From assembly GCF_014207185.1 (NCBI RefSeq), contig NZ_JACHCP010000010.1:186001-250000 (forward strand): a DNA stretch of 64,000 nucleotides, in the 5' to 3' direction. The translations under genes and the position numbers were made by a program. Positions 1 to 8,422 of this stretch are shown here, one piece after another. The notes beneath the pieces are model-generated. The model did no database searches, was not told the DNA's origin, and worked only from the letters and a program-made list of their open reading frames with translations. This DNA is from Rhodanobacter sp. A1T4 (GTDB lineage: Bacteria; Pseudomonadota; Gammaproteobacteria; Xanthomonadales; Rhodanobacteraceae). Position 1 is the first letter of the stretch. Every line of letters begins with the position of its first letter.

Positions 1-806
1 GACCACGCAAAACCAGGCGCGAGCTGCTGCAGCTCGGTCACGCTCATCGGGTTGTAGGTCGCCACCGGATCGCGCTGCTCAACCTTGCTCCAGCTTACCT
101 GGGCGATCGCCGTCTCGAACGCGACCACGTCTGTCGCGACCGCATCGGGGTGGCTCCAACCGGACAGCGTCAACAAGATGGCGACATAGGCCTGGTAGGC
201 AGCCTTCTGTTTCGCAAACGCGGGTTTGAGGTAGTAGTCGCGATCGGGCAGGCCGAGGCCGCCCTGACCGAGGTAGACCGCGTAGCGCTTCGGATCCTTC
301 AGGTCGACATCGATGCCGACGTTGAACAGCGAGCCGTCGAAGTCGGTGTTGGTGCGACCCATCAGTGCAGCCAGCGCATCGCGCGTGGTCGCATGGCGCA
401 CGGCATCGAGCTCCGGCGCGATCGGCTTGGCGCCAAGCGCCTCGATATGCGCGTCATCCATGAACGACTGGTAGAACGCGCCAACCTTGCCCTGCAACGT
501 GGTCGTTTGGTCCGTTGCGTGTGCTGTCGCCGAGTCCATGATCGCGTGCAGACGCTGCTCGGTAAGATCGGTCATGGCCAGGCGCAGGCTGACGGCAGGT
601 TTGTCGGCCGGAATCGGTGTGCGGTCCAGCCAGGTGCCGTTGGCATAGCGGAAAAAATTGTCGCCGGGCTTGATCGTCATGTCGGCACCGGCCTTGTCGA
701 AGCCCCAATTTCCATATTGTGGCCTGGTGCTCGCCGGGTCAGCAGCTTGCGCTGCACCCGCGATCAATACACCAAGGCAAATCATCACAAGAATTCTGCT
801 GCTCAT
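1..806 (-). CDS. M13-family zinc metallopeptidase (neprilysin/PepO type), 3' end outside window
   Basis: Only the N-terminal ~268 codons are in the window; the HExxH zinc site lies beyond the left edge. The product starts with a clear signal peptide (MSSRILVMICLGVLIAGAAQA), followed by the M13 N-terminal signature PGDNFFRYANGTW at about residues 45-60. Further M13-type sequence runs through FYQSFMDDAHIEALG and the YYLKPAF region. In this family the enzyme is exported and cleaves small peptides in the periplasm. The ATG at 806 is chosen because a perfect AGGAGG lies 4 bases upstream. Fold and family are well supported; catalytic competence cannot be judged from this fragment. Confidence 0.88.
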   Translation of the reverse strand, partial: MSSRILVMICLGVLIAGAAQAADPASTRPQYGNWGFDKAGADMTIKPGDNFFRYANGTWLDRTPIPADKPAVSLRLAMTDLTEQRLHAIMDSATAHATDQTTTLQGKVGAFYQSFMDDAHIEALGAKPIAPELDAVRHATTRDALAALMGRTNTDFDGSLFNVGIDVDLKDPKRYAVYLGQGGLGLPDRDYYLKPAFAKQKAAYQAYVAILLTLSGWSHPDAVATDVVAFETAIAQVSWSKVEQRDPVATYNPMSVTELQQLAPGFAW

Positions 807-863
807 AACGCCTCCTGACATGATTGAATGTCCCGATCTGCCTGCTTGATTCGGAATATCGCA

Positions 864-1046
864 TTACCGGGCTGCCACAAACTGTTTGCCATAGTACGTG
901 CGGATGATCTGCGGCAACCCGCGAGTGAGATGAAGGTGATCGATGGCGCGTGTGAGCGAATGGCCACCGATGGCGCGCGCTCGCTCAAGCTCTCGTATTA
1001 CATCAGAAGAAGCCGAGGGCCGTGCATTGCGATCAGCAAGTTTCAC
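864..1046 (-). pseudogene. remnant of an IS3-type transposase integrase core
   Basis: The minus-strand frame ends in TRGLPQIIRTYYGKQFVAAR, which resembles the rve-domain segment of IS3-family OrfB (typically RGLP..IR.DNG.EF.S). The catalytic aspartate of the DNG motif is replaced here (TYYGK) and the protein stops just after it, so the fragment must be dead. No inverted repeats or second reading frame are visible nearby. The assignment rests on about 25 residues and is tentative. The rest of 807-1294 shows nothing else recognisable. Confidence 0.4.
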
Positions 1047-1227
1047 GTCTCAAACCGCTCACCCTCGCAGCTCTCATGAGTCTTGGGTTGCAAGCCACGG
1101 ACCGGCAAGAAGATGCCCGATACGATCGCGAAGCGATGGGGCGTTGCGGTGCATATGGCGAGACAGCGTATGGTTAAGTTGTTCTCTTCAAGAGTCGAAA
1201 TCCTGAACGACTGATTCGAGCACTATG

Positions 1228-1259
1228 AGCAAAAGAACACCGGAGTGGCGCGGCCACTC
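1228..1259 (-). terminator. rho-independent terminator after tRNA-Arg
   Basis: Reading the minus strand, GAGTGGC-CGC-GCCACTC forms a 7-bp stem with a 3-base loop, followed by the T-rich stretch TTCTTTT. It lies 36 bases after the tRNA CCA end. Confidence 0.5.
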
Positions 1260-1294
1260 ATGATTATACGCAAAGGAGGAAACATTGGGGAAAA

Positions 1295-1371
1295 TGGTGC
1301 GCTCGGCGGGATTCGAACCCACGACCACCGCCTTCGGAGGGCGGTACTCTATCCAGCTGAGCTACGAGCGC
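1295..1371 (-). tRNA. tRNA-Arg(CCG)
   Basis: This is a 77-nt cloverleaf on the minus strand. The acceptor stem GCGCTCG/CGAGCGC pairs fully, the D-loop has AGCTCAGCTGGATAGAG, and the T-arm contains GGTTCGAATCC. The anticodon stem CCGCC/GGCGG encloses the loop CTCCGAA, giving anticodon CCG, which reads the arginine codon CGG. The discriminator A and the CCA end are encoded. Boundaries are set by the acceptor pairing. Confidence 0.96.
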
Positions 1372-1421
1372 ATTGGTGACCGGCGCGACAGTGGTCTTGA
1401 AGGCCCGTGCCGCGGGGACGC

Positions 1422-1427
1422 AGTATA
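1422..1427 (-). promoter_or_regulatory. -10 element for tRNA-Arg
   Basis: TATACT on the minus strand lies about 50 bases upstream of the tRNA 5' end and matches the sigma-70 -10 consensus at 5 of 6 positions. No convincing -35 was found at normal spacing. Confidence 0.35.
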
Positions 1428-1652
1428 GCCGAGTTGCCGATGGGGTTGGATGGCCGGCAACGCATCGGGCGGCCGGGACAACGAGCGGGCACTGGATGTC
1501 TGCAACTAACCGCGCATCCATGATTTTTAAAGCGGTTTCACAGGTATTGCTGAATACCGTCTGCTCCCGATCCCTGAGAGCAGACGTCGACAGCTCTGCA
1601 ATATTCGTGACTCAACGAGGCGCCGAAGCAACTTGGCCTCGGCGCATCCGCC

Positions 1653-3572
1653 TTACTTTTTTGCCTTGAGCAACTCAGTCAGGTGATCTGGTTTGCCGCT
1701 GTCGCGCTCCAGGTGCGGGTACATCAGGCCACCGTGATAGTCGATGCGCACCGTCTTGTACTCGTCGAAGTTTTTCACCAGCAGTTCGACTGGCTGGCTC
1801 TTGTCCTTGAAGGAAGCGGTGACGGCATCCTTCAGCTCATCGGGATTGTAGTCATGACTATTGACGGCGATTACGGTCATGCTGGGAGAGATGCCAGCAG
1901 CGAACGCCGGGCCGTCCCACAGCACGTCGCTGATGTCGCCGCCCTTGCCCACGGAAAGGCCAAGCGAATACATCAGATCGGCGGAGTGGCGACGCTCCTC
2001 CATCGCCTTGACCGCAGCGGACGGCTTGTCGGTATAGACCAGCTTCCAGCCATGCGAAGCGAGGCCGCCGGTCAGCGAACCGTGGCCGTCCAGTCGATCG
2101 CGCAAATACTTGGCCCAGTCATAAGGCGCCACCTCGTTGAGCGTCTTGACCACGTCGTCGAAGGTGTAGGTATCGACATCCCAGGCACCGGGATTGATGC
2201 CGAAGAATGCCTTGGCGAAATCGTCGATGCTGCGCTTGTTACCGGTGAGCTCACGCAGCTGGCCGTCGACGTCAAGCCAGATCATCTCGCCGGCCACGTA
2301 GTAGTCCTCGCTGCCCTGGTAGTTGCGGTACGGCAGCGGCGCGCGCATCGACATGGTCGGGTCGTTGGTGGTGTCTTGCACGTTGCGCCAGCTGGTCAGG
2401 CCCGGGCGGCCCTTGTCGTACGTGGCCGCCATGTAGGCGAGCATGTCTTGGCCCTGGTCCATGGTCCACAGGCCGGAGCGCGTCGCCATGATCTGGCCCC
2501 AGAACTCGGTCTGGCCCTCATAGACCCAGAGCAGGCTGTCACCCATCGGAACATTGAAATTCGGCGTAGCCAGATCGGCGCCCCGACGGTACTTGCCATC
2601 CCACGAGTGGTTGAACTCGTGCGAGAGCAGATCGCGCTCAGCCCAGGTTTTATCCCATTCGGTGAAATAGCCGGTGCCGACGCCATCCTCGCTGGAACGG
2701 TGATGTTCAAGACCTTCGCCACCCATCTTGTCGCTCAGCGAAAGCAGAAAGTCGTAGTGGTTGTAGTGATGCGCGCCATAGAGCTTGTACATCTGCTGCA
2801 CCAGCGCCAGATGCGCCTTCAGCTGCTCGGGCTTGATCTCCAGATACTTGGCCTCGTCAGCCACGATATCGACATGCACCGGCGTGGGGGCACCCGGATC
2901 GAGGTCGACGCGCTTGAAATACTTGCCCGCATACACCGGTGAATCGACCAGATCGTCGTAATTGATCGGTTTGAAATGCAGGGTATCGCCATCTTTGGAG
3001 GCGACCTCGAGCGCAGTACCCGCCTGCCAGCCGGTCGGCAGCTTGAGGCTGGCTCCGGTGTTGATCTGCCGTGCGAAATAGCCGGCCGGATACAGCGTAC
3101 TGGCGCTCCACTGCGTATCGAGCATTTCCGGCGTCATTACCACACGACCCTCGCGCGAACTCTGCGGAGTCAAGTATTCGAAGCTCACATCGACTGCGCT
3201 CGTACCCTGCGGCACATCCATGTGGAAGGCGTAGACGTTGTACTGGTCGCGCGTCCATGGCAGCGTCTGACCGTTCGCCTTCACGACCAGCCCAGCGATC
3301 TTGTCGATCGGCCCGGTCGGCGAGTGGTTGCCCGGAATCCACTGCGGATACAGCAAGGTCAGCGGACCGGCCGCCACCGGAATGGTTTCATGCACGCGGA
3401 AGATGCGATGCGCGATGTCGGTGGCATCCACATCGATTTTCATCGTGCCTGGGTAAGCCACGTTCTGCGGCGCAGGTATCGGCGGCGGATTCGCCATGTC
3501 GGCCACTGCGGCAAACGAAATCAGCCCAAGGGTGGCGGCGGCAACAGCGGAAGCGAGGCGGGTAACTTTCAA
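1653..3572 (-). CDS. M61-family peptidase (glycyl-aminopeptidase type) with C-terminal PDZ-like region
   Basis: This is an exported zinc peptidase of about 639 aa. Visible are a signal peptide (LASAVAAATLGLISFAAVA), the N-terminal beta domain typical of M61, and the zinc motif HEFNHSWDGKYRRG near residue 318. A PDZ-like segment follows near residues 525-610 (SLGLSVGKGGDISDVLWDGPA). M61 enzymes remove N-terminal glycine or alanine from peptides. I chose the TTG at 3572: AGGAG lies 6 bases before it and the signal peptide begins directly. The in-frame ATG at 3593 has no ribosome binding site. The gene stands alone, divergent from the outer-membrane barrel gene. Confidence 0.87.
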   Translation of the reverse strand: MKVTRLASAVAAATLGLISFAAVADMANPPPIPAPQNVAYPGTMKIDVDATDIAHRIFRVHETIPVAAGPLTLLYPQWIPGNHSPTGPIDKIAGLVVKANGQTLPWTRDQYNVYAFHMDVPQGTSAVDVSFEYLTPQSSREGRVVMTPEMLDTQWSASTLYPAGYFARQINTGASLKLPTGWQAGTALEVASKDGDTLHFKPINYDDLVDSPVYAGKYFKRVDLDPGAPTPVHVDIVADEAKYLEIKPEQLKAHLALVQQMYKLYGAHHYNHYDFLLSLSDKMGGEGLEHHRSSEDGVGTGYFTEWDKTWAERDLLSHEFNHSWDGKYRRGADLATPNFNVPMGDSLLWVYEGQTEFWGQIMATRSGLWTMDQGQDMLAYMAATYDKGRPGLTSWRNVQDTTNDPTMSMRAPLPYRNYQGSEDYYVAGEMIWLDVDGQLRELTGNKRSIDDFAKAFFGINPGAWDVDTYTFDDVVKTLNEVAPYDWAKYLRDRLDGHGSLTGGLASHGWKLVYTDKPSAAVKAMEERRHSADLMYSLGLSVGKGGDISDVLWDGPAFAAGISPSMTVIAVNSHDYNPDELKDAVTASFKDKSQPVELLVKNFDEYKTVRIDYHGGLMYPHLERDSGKPDHLTELLKAKK

Positions 3573-3646
3573 TACATTCTCCTGAGCGAACATTCTATTT
3601 ATCGCGTCAAATCTGCCGCGACGTGTATGGTTAAAAAGTACAGATG

Positions 3647-3820
3647 CTAAACCTGCAGCGTGGGAGTTCCTCCCTGCCATTGGTCATGCTCATCAGGCCA
3701 CTTATTTCGCTTTTCATTGAATTTCCATTGAATGAAAGCCCTGTGTAAGGCCAGCTCATCATCCTCGAGCGAATATTTTGCTCGAATCGCGTCCCAGCGC
3801 GATTTATCGCAAATTTTCAC
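3647..3820 (-). CDS. possible small protein of unknown function
   Basis: This 57-codon frame begins with GTG (VKICDKSRWDAIRAKYS) and is rich in charged and aromatic residues, ending WPDEHDQWQGGTPTLQV. The composition looks more protein-like than most shadow frames, and it fills the 280-bp gap between two divergent genes. I recognise no family. The ribosome site is weak (CGGA close to the GTG). It could equally be leader DNA of the flanking genes. Confidence 0.28.
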   Translation of the reverse strand: MKICDKSRWDAIRAKYSLEDDELALHRAFIQWKFNEKRNKWPDEHDQWQGGTPTLQV

Positions 3821-3854
3821 GTTCCGGAGCGCAACAATAAAAATGGAGTTTCGT

Positions 3855-4556
3855 ATGAAAAAACTACTGCTCGTAGCCGTTGCCGTTGCTGTCGCCACTC
3901 CTGCAGCCAGTATGGCTAGTCAGCCCGATTCGTCAGTCGGCAATAATGTCAATTCCAATCAGCTCGACAACTTCTTCGTGGCTGGCAACCTCGGTACCTC
4001 CCAATATCGTGACGCAACAGCAAGCAATCATCCCGGATACCGTGACGATCTCACCCACGACAACAGCGTATTTCAGAACCTGCGTTTTGGTTGGCGCTGG
4101 GATGGCATCGTCGGCCCTGAAATTGGCTATGCCTACTTGGGCCAGGGCAAAAGAAATTACTTGTATCCAGAGCGGATTTACTCCGTCGAGCCCAAGGCAT
4201 TTACATTGGGCGTAAACAGCAGGTATGACTTCCATGACAATTGGTTTGTTACGGCACACGCAGGTTGGTTACGTTCACATACCAACGTCGCCTGTACAAC
4301 GTCGTTCATACCTTGTGACCCCGATCATGTCTTTGGTCTGCCTGGTGGTCCATCCGTTTCCAACACAAGTTCCCGCAATGGCTGGTACGGCGGCTTGGGC
4401 GCCGGCTATGACGTAACGAGCAACGTGAGCATCGGCTTGAACTATGACGATTACAACATCAAATACAATGCCGTCGACAACCCAAACAGCGGTGTCGATA
4501 CAAAGGCGAAAAGAAATATCGCCGCTTTCTCCACGTCGCTCGAATACCGCTTCTGA
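3855..4556 (+). CDS. outer-membrane beta-barrel protein, OmpA-like transmembrane domain type
   Basis: The 233-aa product has a signal peptide (MKKLLLVAVAVAVATPAASMA) and alternating aromatic/polar strands (FGWRWDGIVGPEIGYAYLG, NGWYGGLGAGYDVTSNVSIGL). It ends in the aromatic residue F (EYRF), as is usual for proteins inserted by the Bam machinery. There is no C-terminal peptidoglycan-binding domain, so it is a bare small barrel. Two cysteines (CTTSFIPC) may form a disulfide in an external loop. The ATG at 3855 is preferred over the one at 3843 because GGAG lies 6 bases before it. A hairpin terminator follows the stop. Substrate and role are unknown. Confidence 0.75.
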   Translation: MKKLLLVAVAVAVATPAASMASQPDSSVGNNVNSNQLDNFFVAGNLGTSQYRDATASNHPGYRDDLTHDNSVFQNLRFGWRWDGIVGPEIGYAYLGQGKRNYLYPERIYSVEPKAFTLGVNSRYDFHDNWFVTAHAGWLRSHTNVACTTSFIPCDPDHVFGLPGGPSVSNTSSRNGWYGGLGAGYDVTSNVSIGLNYDDYNIKYNAVDNPNSGVDTKAKRNIAAFSTSLEYRF

Positions 4557-4582
4557 TTGATACAGATGCGAATCGCACAAAA

Positions 4583-4615
4583 GCAAAGGCTGCATTCGAT
4601 CAGCCTTTGCTTTTT
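4583..4615 (+). terminator. bidirectional rho-independent terminator
   Basis: A 10-bp perfect stem (GCAAAGGCTG / CAGCCTTTGC) with an 8-base loop is followed by TTTTT. It ends the outer-membrane barrel gene. The minus strand reads into TTTTGTG, so it may also end the convergent permease gene at 4656. Confidence 0.85.
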
Positions 4616-4655
4616 CTGTTGTCGTGTAACGAGATCGCACATTATCCGTGTGCAA

Positions 4656-6164
4656 TCACTTGCTGTCGGATTCCAGCTTGCTGTGTCGTATGCCGTAGGC
4701 GAAATAAATGACACAGCCCAGCGCCATCCAGATCACGAAACGCTCGTAGGTGATCCACGGCAGGCCGTAGATCAGCACCGCGGAGAATAGGATGCCCAGC
4801 GGTGCGGTGAACCACACCGCCGGCGTGCGGAAGTTGCGTTGCAGTCCCGGCCTGCGCACGCGCAGCACCATGATCGAGGCGCAGATGATGATGAAGGCGC
4901 TGAGCGTGCCGATGTTCACCAGCTCGGCCACTTCGCCGATTGGCAGCAACCCGGCAACCAACGCGGTAAACAGGCCCAAGATGATGGTCGGCCGCGCTGG
5001 CGTGCCGAAGCGAGGACTCACTTTCGCAAACCACGCCGGCAGCAAGCCGTCGCGCGCCAGCGCAAACCAGATGCGCGCTGCGCCCAGCATGAAGGCAAAC
5101 AGCACGCTGGTCACGCCGATCACCGCAGCAACCGCGATCGTGATGCTGAGCCAGTGCAGGCCGATCGACTCGAACGCATCGGATACCGACGCATCGCCAC
5201 CAAGGTGGCTATACGGCGTGATGCCGGTCAACACTAGCGATACGGCGATGTACAGCACCATCGCAATCGCCAACGACAGTAGCACCGCCCGTGGCAAGTC
5301 GCGCTGCGGATGTTTCGCCTCTTCCGCTGCCGTGGTCAACGTGTCGTAGCCGAAGACCGCGAAGAACACCACGCTGGCACCGGTCAGCACGCCCTGCCAG
5401 CCGAAGTGGCCCAGCCCCGTTTTGACATCGACGACGCGTGCGGGAATGAATGGATGCCAGTTCGCGGTATTGATATAGAACACGCCCACGCCCACCACCA
5501 GCAGCACGCCGATCACCTTGATCGCCACCACAAAAGTGTTGAAGCGCGCGCCCCACTCGGTGCGCAGGGTCAACAATATCGCAACACCAATCGACACGCC
5601 TGCTGCGATCACGTTGAAGCGGTGGCCATCGCTCGGCGCGGCGATCGCTTGCGCGCCATGCGTGCCGAACATCTGCTGCAAGTAATACTGCATGGTCTGC
5701 GCGCTCATGCTCTGCTGCGCCCATTCCGGCAGATGCACGCCCGCCGAAGCCAGCAGCACCTGCACATAGCCGGACCAGCCGATGGCTACCACGGCCACTA
5801 CGAGCGCGTATTCCAGCAGCAGATCCCAGCCAATGATCCAGGCGACAAACTCGCCGAGCACCGCATAACCGTAGGTATAGGCACTGCCGGTCACCGGAAT
5901 CAGTCCCGCGAATTCCGCGTAGCACAGCGCTGCACAGGCACTGCCCAAGCCCGCAATGATGAAGCTCAGCGCCACCGCCGGACCGGCATTCACCGCTGCC
6001 TGCTGGCCCGCCAGCACGAAGATGCCCACACCGATGATGCCGCCAATGCCGATCGCGGTGAGCTGCCACAACCCCAGCACGCGTCGGAAATCGCCGCGTT
6101 GACCCACCTCGGCCTGCAGCTGTTCGACCGACTTGTGGCGCAGCAGCTTGCTAAGAAAACTCAT
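4656..6164 (-). CDS. APC-superfamily amino acid permease (cationic amino acid transporter type)
   Basis: This 502-aa inner-membrane protein has about 12-14 hydrophobic segments. The first helix carries the APC signature GIGGIIGVGIFVLAG, followed by the unbroken hydrophobic helix GPAVALSFIIAGLGSACAAL and YAEFAGLIPVTGSAYTYGY. These glycine-rich breaks in TM1 and TM3 form the amino-acid site in the LeuT fold. Length and pattern fit the YhdG/CAT-like branch, which imports amino acids with protons. The ATG at 6164 is preceded by GGGGA. The gene is a single unit, with the terminator at 4583-4615 just beyond its stop. The exact substrate cannot be read from the sequence. Confidence 0.88.
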   Translation of the reverse strand: MSFLSKLLRHKSVEQLQAEVGQRGDFRRVLGLWQLTAIGIGGIIGVGIFVLAGQQAAVNAGPAVALSFIIAGLGSACAALCYAEFAGLIPVTGSAYTYGYAVLGEFVAWIIGWDLLLEYALVVAVVAIGWSGYVQVLLASAGVHLPEWAQQSMSAQTMQYYLQQMFGTHGAQAIAAPSDGHRFNVIAAGVSIGVAILLTLRTEWGARFNTFVVAIKVIGVLLVVGVGVFYINTANWHPFIPARVVDVKTGLGHFGWQGVLTGASVVFFAVFGYDTLTTAAEEAKHPQRDLPRAVLLSLAIAMVLYIAVSLVLTGITPYSHLGGDASVSDAFESIGLHWLSITIAVAAVIGVTSVLFAFMLGAARIWFALARDGLLPAWFAKVSPRFGTPARPTIILGLFTALVAGLLPIGEVAELVNIGTLSAFIIICASIMVLRVRRPGLQRNFRTPAVWFTAPLGILFSAVLIYGLPWITYERFVIWMALGCVIYFAYGIRHSKLESDSK

Positions 6165-6251
6165 GTGTTGATCCCCGGAAACGAACGGCGATCATAGCGA
6201 ATCGTGCCGCTGTTGCCCGCATGGCTTCCGACACGGGCGCGAATGGGGACA

Positions 6252-7517
6252 TCAAACCGGCGCTGCGCCATCATGCAATGACAAAGCCCTCTGTCCACCA
6301 TGCAACCACGGCAAGGCCAGGGCGCTGAGGCCAAAAATCACTGCAATCGCCAGCATCATATAGCCGTCCAGATGAGCGATGCCGAACCACTTCCCGCTCA
6401 GCACAGATACCAGCGCCGTTGCCACCACTCGAACGCCTTCGAGCCATGTGGCCGAGCGACGACCTTCCATCAGTACGCCCAGCACGCACAGGCTGGCCAC
6501 CAGATAGCCCGCATAGAGCAGCAGCGTCGGCAGCGGAGCGACGGGCACCAGGGCCAGAAAATGTATCGACATCCCCAACAGCAGCGCGAACTGCAGCAGC
6601 AGGTAGACGGTGAAGCCACGCGACATCGGCGGGTCATAGCGCGGATGATCGATGTCGAACGCCGGCTTGGGAAAGCGCGCCGTGACGTCGGCCGGCCGCC
6701 AGCCCGGCGGACGAAACCACAGCTGCAGTTTGTCGCGCCAGCGTTCGGCATGCCATGCGTCCTGCGCCATGGCCCAATACACCTCAGCGTTCGCCCACAG
6801 CGGGTTCCAGCTCTGCAGCGGCGAACGCGTGCCAAACACCGGCGGCTCGCTATCATTCTCTTCAGTGAAGGTACCGAACAGTCGGTCCCACAGGATCAGG
6901 ATGCCGCCATAGTTCTTGTCGAGGTAGCGATCGTTCACCGCATGATGCGCACGGTGATTCGACGGCGAGCAGAACACCCGATCAAACCAGCCCAACTTAT
7001 CGATTTCGCCCGTATGCACCCAGAACTGGTACAGCAAGTCGATCAGCGCCACGACCACGAACACTTCCACCGGATAACCCAACAGCGCCATCGGCAAATA
7101 GAACAACCAGCCCAGCAGCACGCCGCTGCCGGTCTGGCGCAGCGCGGTGGTGAGGTTGTAATCCTCGCTCTGATGATGCACTACGTGAGCCGCCCACAGC
7201 ACGTTGACCTCGTGCCCCATGCGATGCAGCCAGTAATAGAGAAAGTCGTACAGCAGCAGCGCACTGAACCAGACCCACACGCTGTTGGCCGCTAAATGGA
7301 ACACCCCTAGGTGCTGCACGCACCACGCATAGATGCCCACACTGAGCAGCTTGCTGAACACGCCAACAATCTGCGAGATCACGCCCAGCCCGAGGCTGTT
7401 GATCGCATCGTTGCTGCGATAGGCCTTGTGCCCGCGCCAGCGCGCCACTGCGAACTCAATGGCGATAAGCACAAAGAAACCCGGGATGGCCCAGGCCATG
7501 ATGCGTTCGGGCGTCAT
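6252..7517 (-). CDS. alkylglycerol monooxygenase-like membrane di-iron hydroxylase (fatty acid hydroxylase/sterol desaturase superfamily)
   Basis: This 421-aa membrane protein carries the eight-histidine di-iron signature: HRMGH (98-102), HVVHH (111-115) and HRAHH (188-192). The surrounding text (HEVNVLWAAHVVHHQSEDYN, TALRQ, QFWVHT, DKNYGGILILWDRLFGTF) resembles animal alkylglycerol monooxygenase (TMEM195/AGMO) more than sterol desaturases. AGMO cleaves the ether bond of alkylglycerols using tetrahydrobiopterin. The C-terminal half adds several more hydrophobic helices. The ATG at 7517 has GGGAGGG 8 bases upstream and overlaps the stop of the lysoplasmalogenase gene (ATGA), so the two are translationally coupled. 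Superfamily is certain; ether-lipid activity is inferred from similarity and from the partner gene. Confidence 0.8.
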   Translation of the reverse strand: MTPERIMAWAIPGFFVLIAIEFAVARWRGHKAYRSNDAINSLGLGVISQIVGVFSKLLSVGIYAWCVQHLGVFHLAANSVWVWFSALLLYDFLYYWLHRMGHEVNVLWAAHVVHHQSEDYNLTTALRQTGSGVLLGWLFYLPMALLGYPVEVFVVVALIDLLYQFWVHTGEIDKLGWFDRVFCSPSNHRAHHAVNDRYLDKNYGGILILWDRLFGTFTEENDSEPPVFGTRSPLQSWNPLWANAEVYWAMAQDAWHAERWRDKLQLWFRPPGWRPADVTARFPKPAFDIDHPRYDPPMSRGFTVYLLLQFALLLGMSIHFLALVPVAPLPTLLLYAGYLVASLCVLGVLMEGRRSATWLEGVRVVATALVSVLSGKWFGIAHLDGYMMLAIAVIFGLSALALPWLHGGQRALSLHDGAAPV

Positions 7518-8263
7518 CGTTGTATCCCTCCCATCATCGCGGGCGTGGCTCGCGCATCGACAGAACGCGCGATCAGCCACAGCGCCACATAGTAAGCCCC
7601 CAGCACGGCGGCTGCCGACCACCGCAGCGGCACCAGAAAGCGATTCCACGCCAGCAGGCTGTCGCTGAGCATGAACACCAGCGCGCCGGTGGCCGCAAAG
7701 CCGGCTGCCAGCGCGTGCGGATCACGTCGCGCACGCAGCCACAGCACGCGCCCCACCGCCTGCCCGGCCATGGTCGCCAGCACCGCGATATACAGCGGCA
7801 CGGCGATGCGCAACGGCAGTTCCAGCGTCGGCCACAGCAACCACACCGCAAGCGCGCCGTAAGCCAGGCACAGCAGCCACGCCAGCGGTCGCACAACCAG
7901 CGGCTTGTCGCTGAGAAACGCCGCAATGAACCAACCGTGCGCCAGCAGAAATCCCAGCAGTCCGGCAACAAACCAGCGCGGCGAGAGCATCAGGAACACA
8001 TCGCCGACCAGCGAGAAAGCGATGCCGTTGAGGATACGACGTCGGTAGACCTGCGATACCGGCGAGCGCACGCACCACACCATCGTAAAAATCAGCGCCG
8101 TCGCCAGCGGCTTACACAGCCAGTGCAACCAGCGCCATCCATCGACCACCTCGCCACTGCCGACGCTCGCGCCCACGATGGCGCCCATGGCTGCCACGAC
8201 CAGCGCGGGTTTCAACCACGCCGGTGGCGCGCCAGGGGCAATTGGGGTGGAAAGCGTCGACAT
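7514..8263 (-). CDS. YhhN/TMEM86-family lysoplasmalogenase
   Basis: This 249-aa integral membrane protein has about eight helices. Family landmarks are visible: CKPLATALIF near residue 50, GDVFLMLS near 87, LAHGWFIAAF near 107, and FMLSDSLLAWNRF near 207. The two conserved aspartates sit in GD.FLM and SDSLLA. Family members (human TMEM86B, bacterial YhhN) hydrolyse the vinyl-ether bond of lysoplasmalogens to an aldehyde and a glycerophospholipid backbone. It is the first gene of a two-gene unit with the alkylglycerol-monooxygenase-like gene, sharing ATGA. A polar N-terminal stretch precedes the first helix. Confidence 0.83.
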   Translation of the reverse strand: MSTLSTPIAPGAPPAWLKPALVVAAMGAIVGASVGSGEVVDGWRWLHWLCKPLATALIFTMVWCVRSPVSQVYRRRILNGIAFSLVGDVFLMLSPRWFVAGLLGFLLAHGWFIAAFLSDKPLVVRPLAWLLCLAYGALAVWLLWPTLELPLRIAVPLYIAVLATMAGQAVGRVLWLRARRDPHALAAGFAATGALVFMLSDSLLAWNRFLVPLRWSAAAVLGAYYVALWLIARSVDARATPAMMGGIQR

Positions 8264-8422
8264 GCATCACTTGAATACGGGCGTGGATCGCGATGATAGC
8301 CACGCACCGCCGAAACCACGTGCTGCAGCGCCACAGCTTTCACGGCACGCGATTGCCACCAAACTGCAACACGCAGTCCGCAGCATGTCGGGTTGTCTTG
8401 TTGATTCACGTCGAGGTCTTGC

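Noticed and set aside
1683..2942. 419-codon open frame antisense to the M61 peptidase
   Set aside because: Shadow of the peptidase gene; no ribosome site and no family features.
3593..3680. ATG start and longer N terminus for the M61 peptidase
   Set aside because: The TTG at 3572 has AGGAG at correct spacing and starts the signal peptide directly; upstream starts bury the signal sequence behind charged residues.
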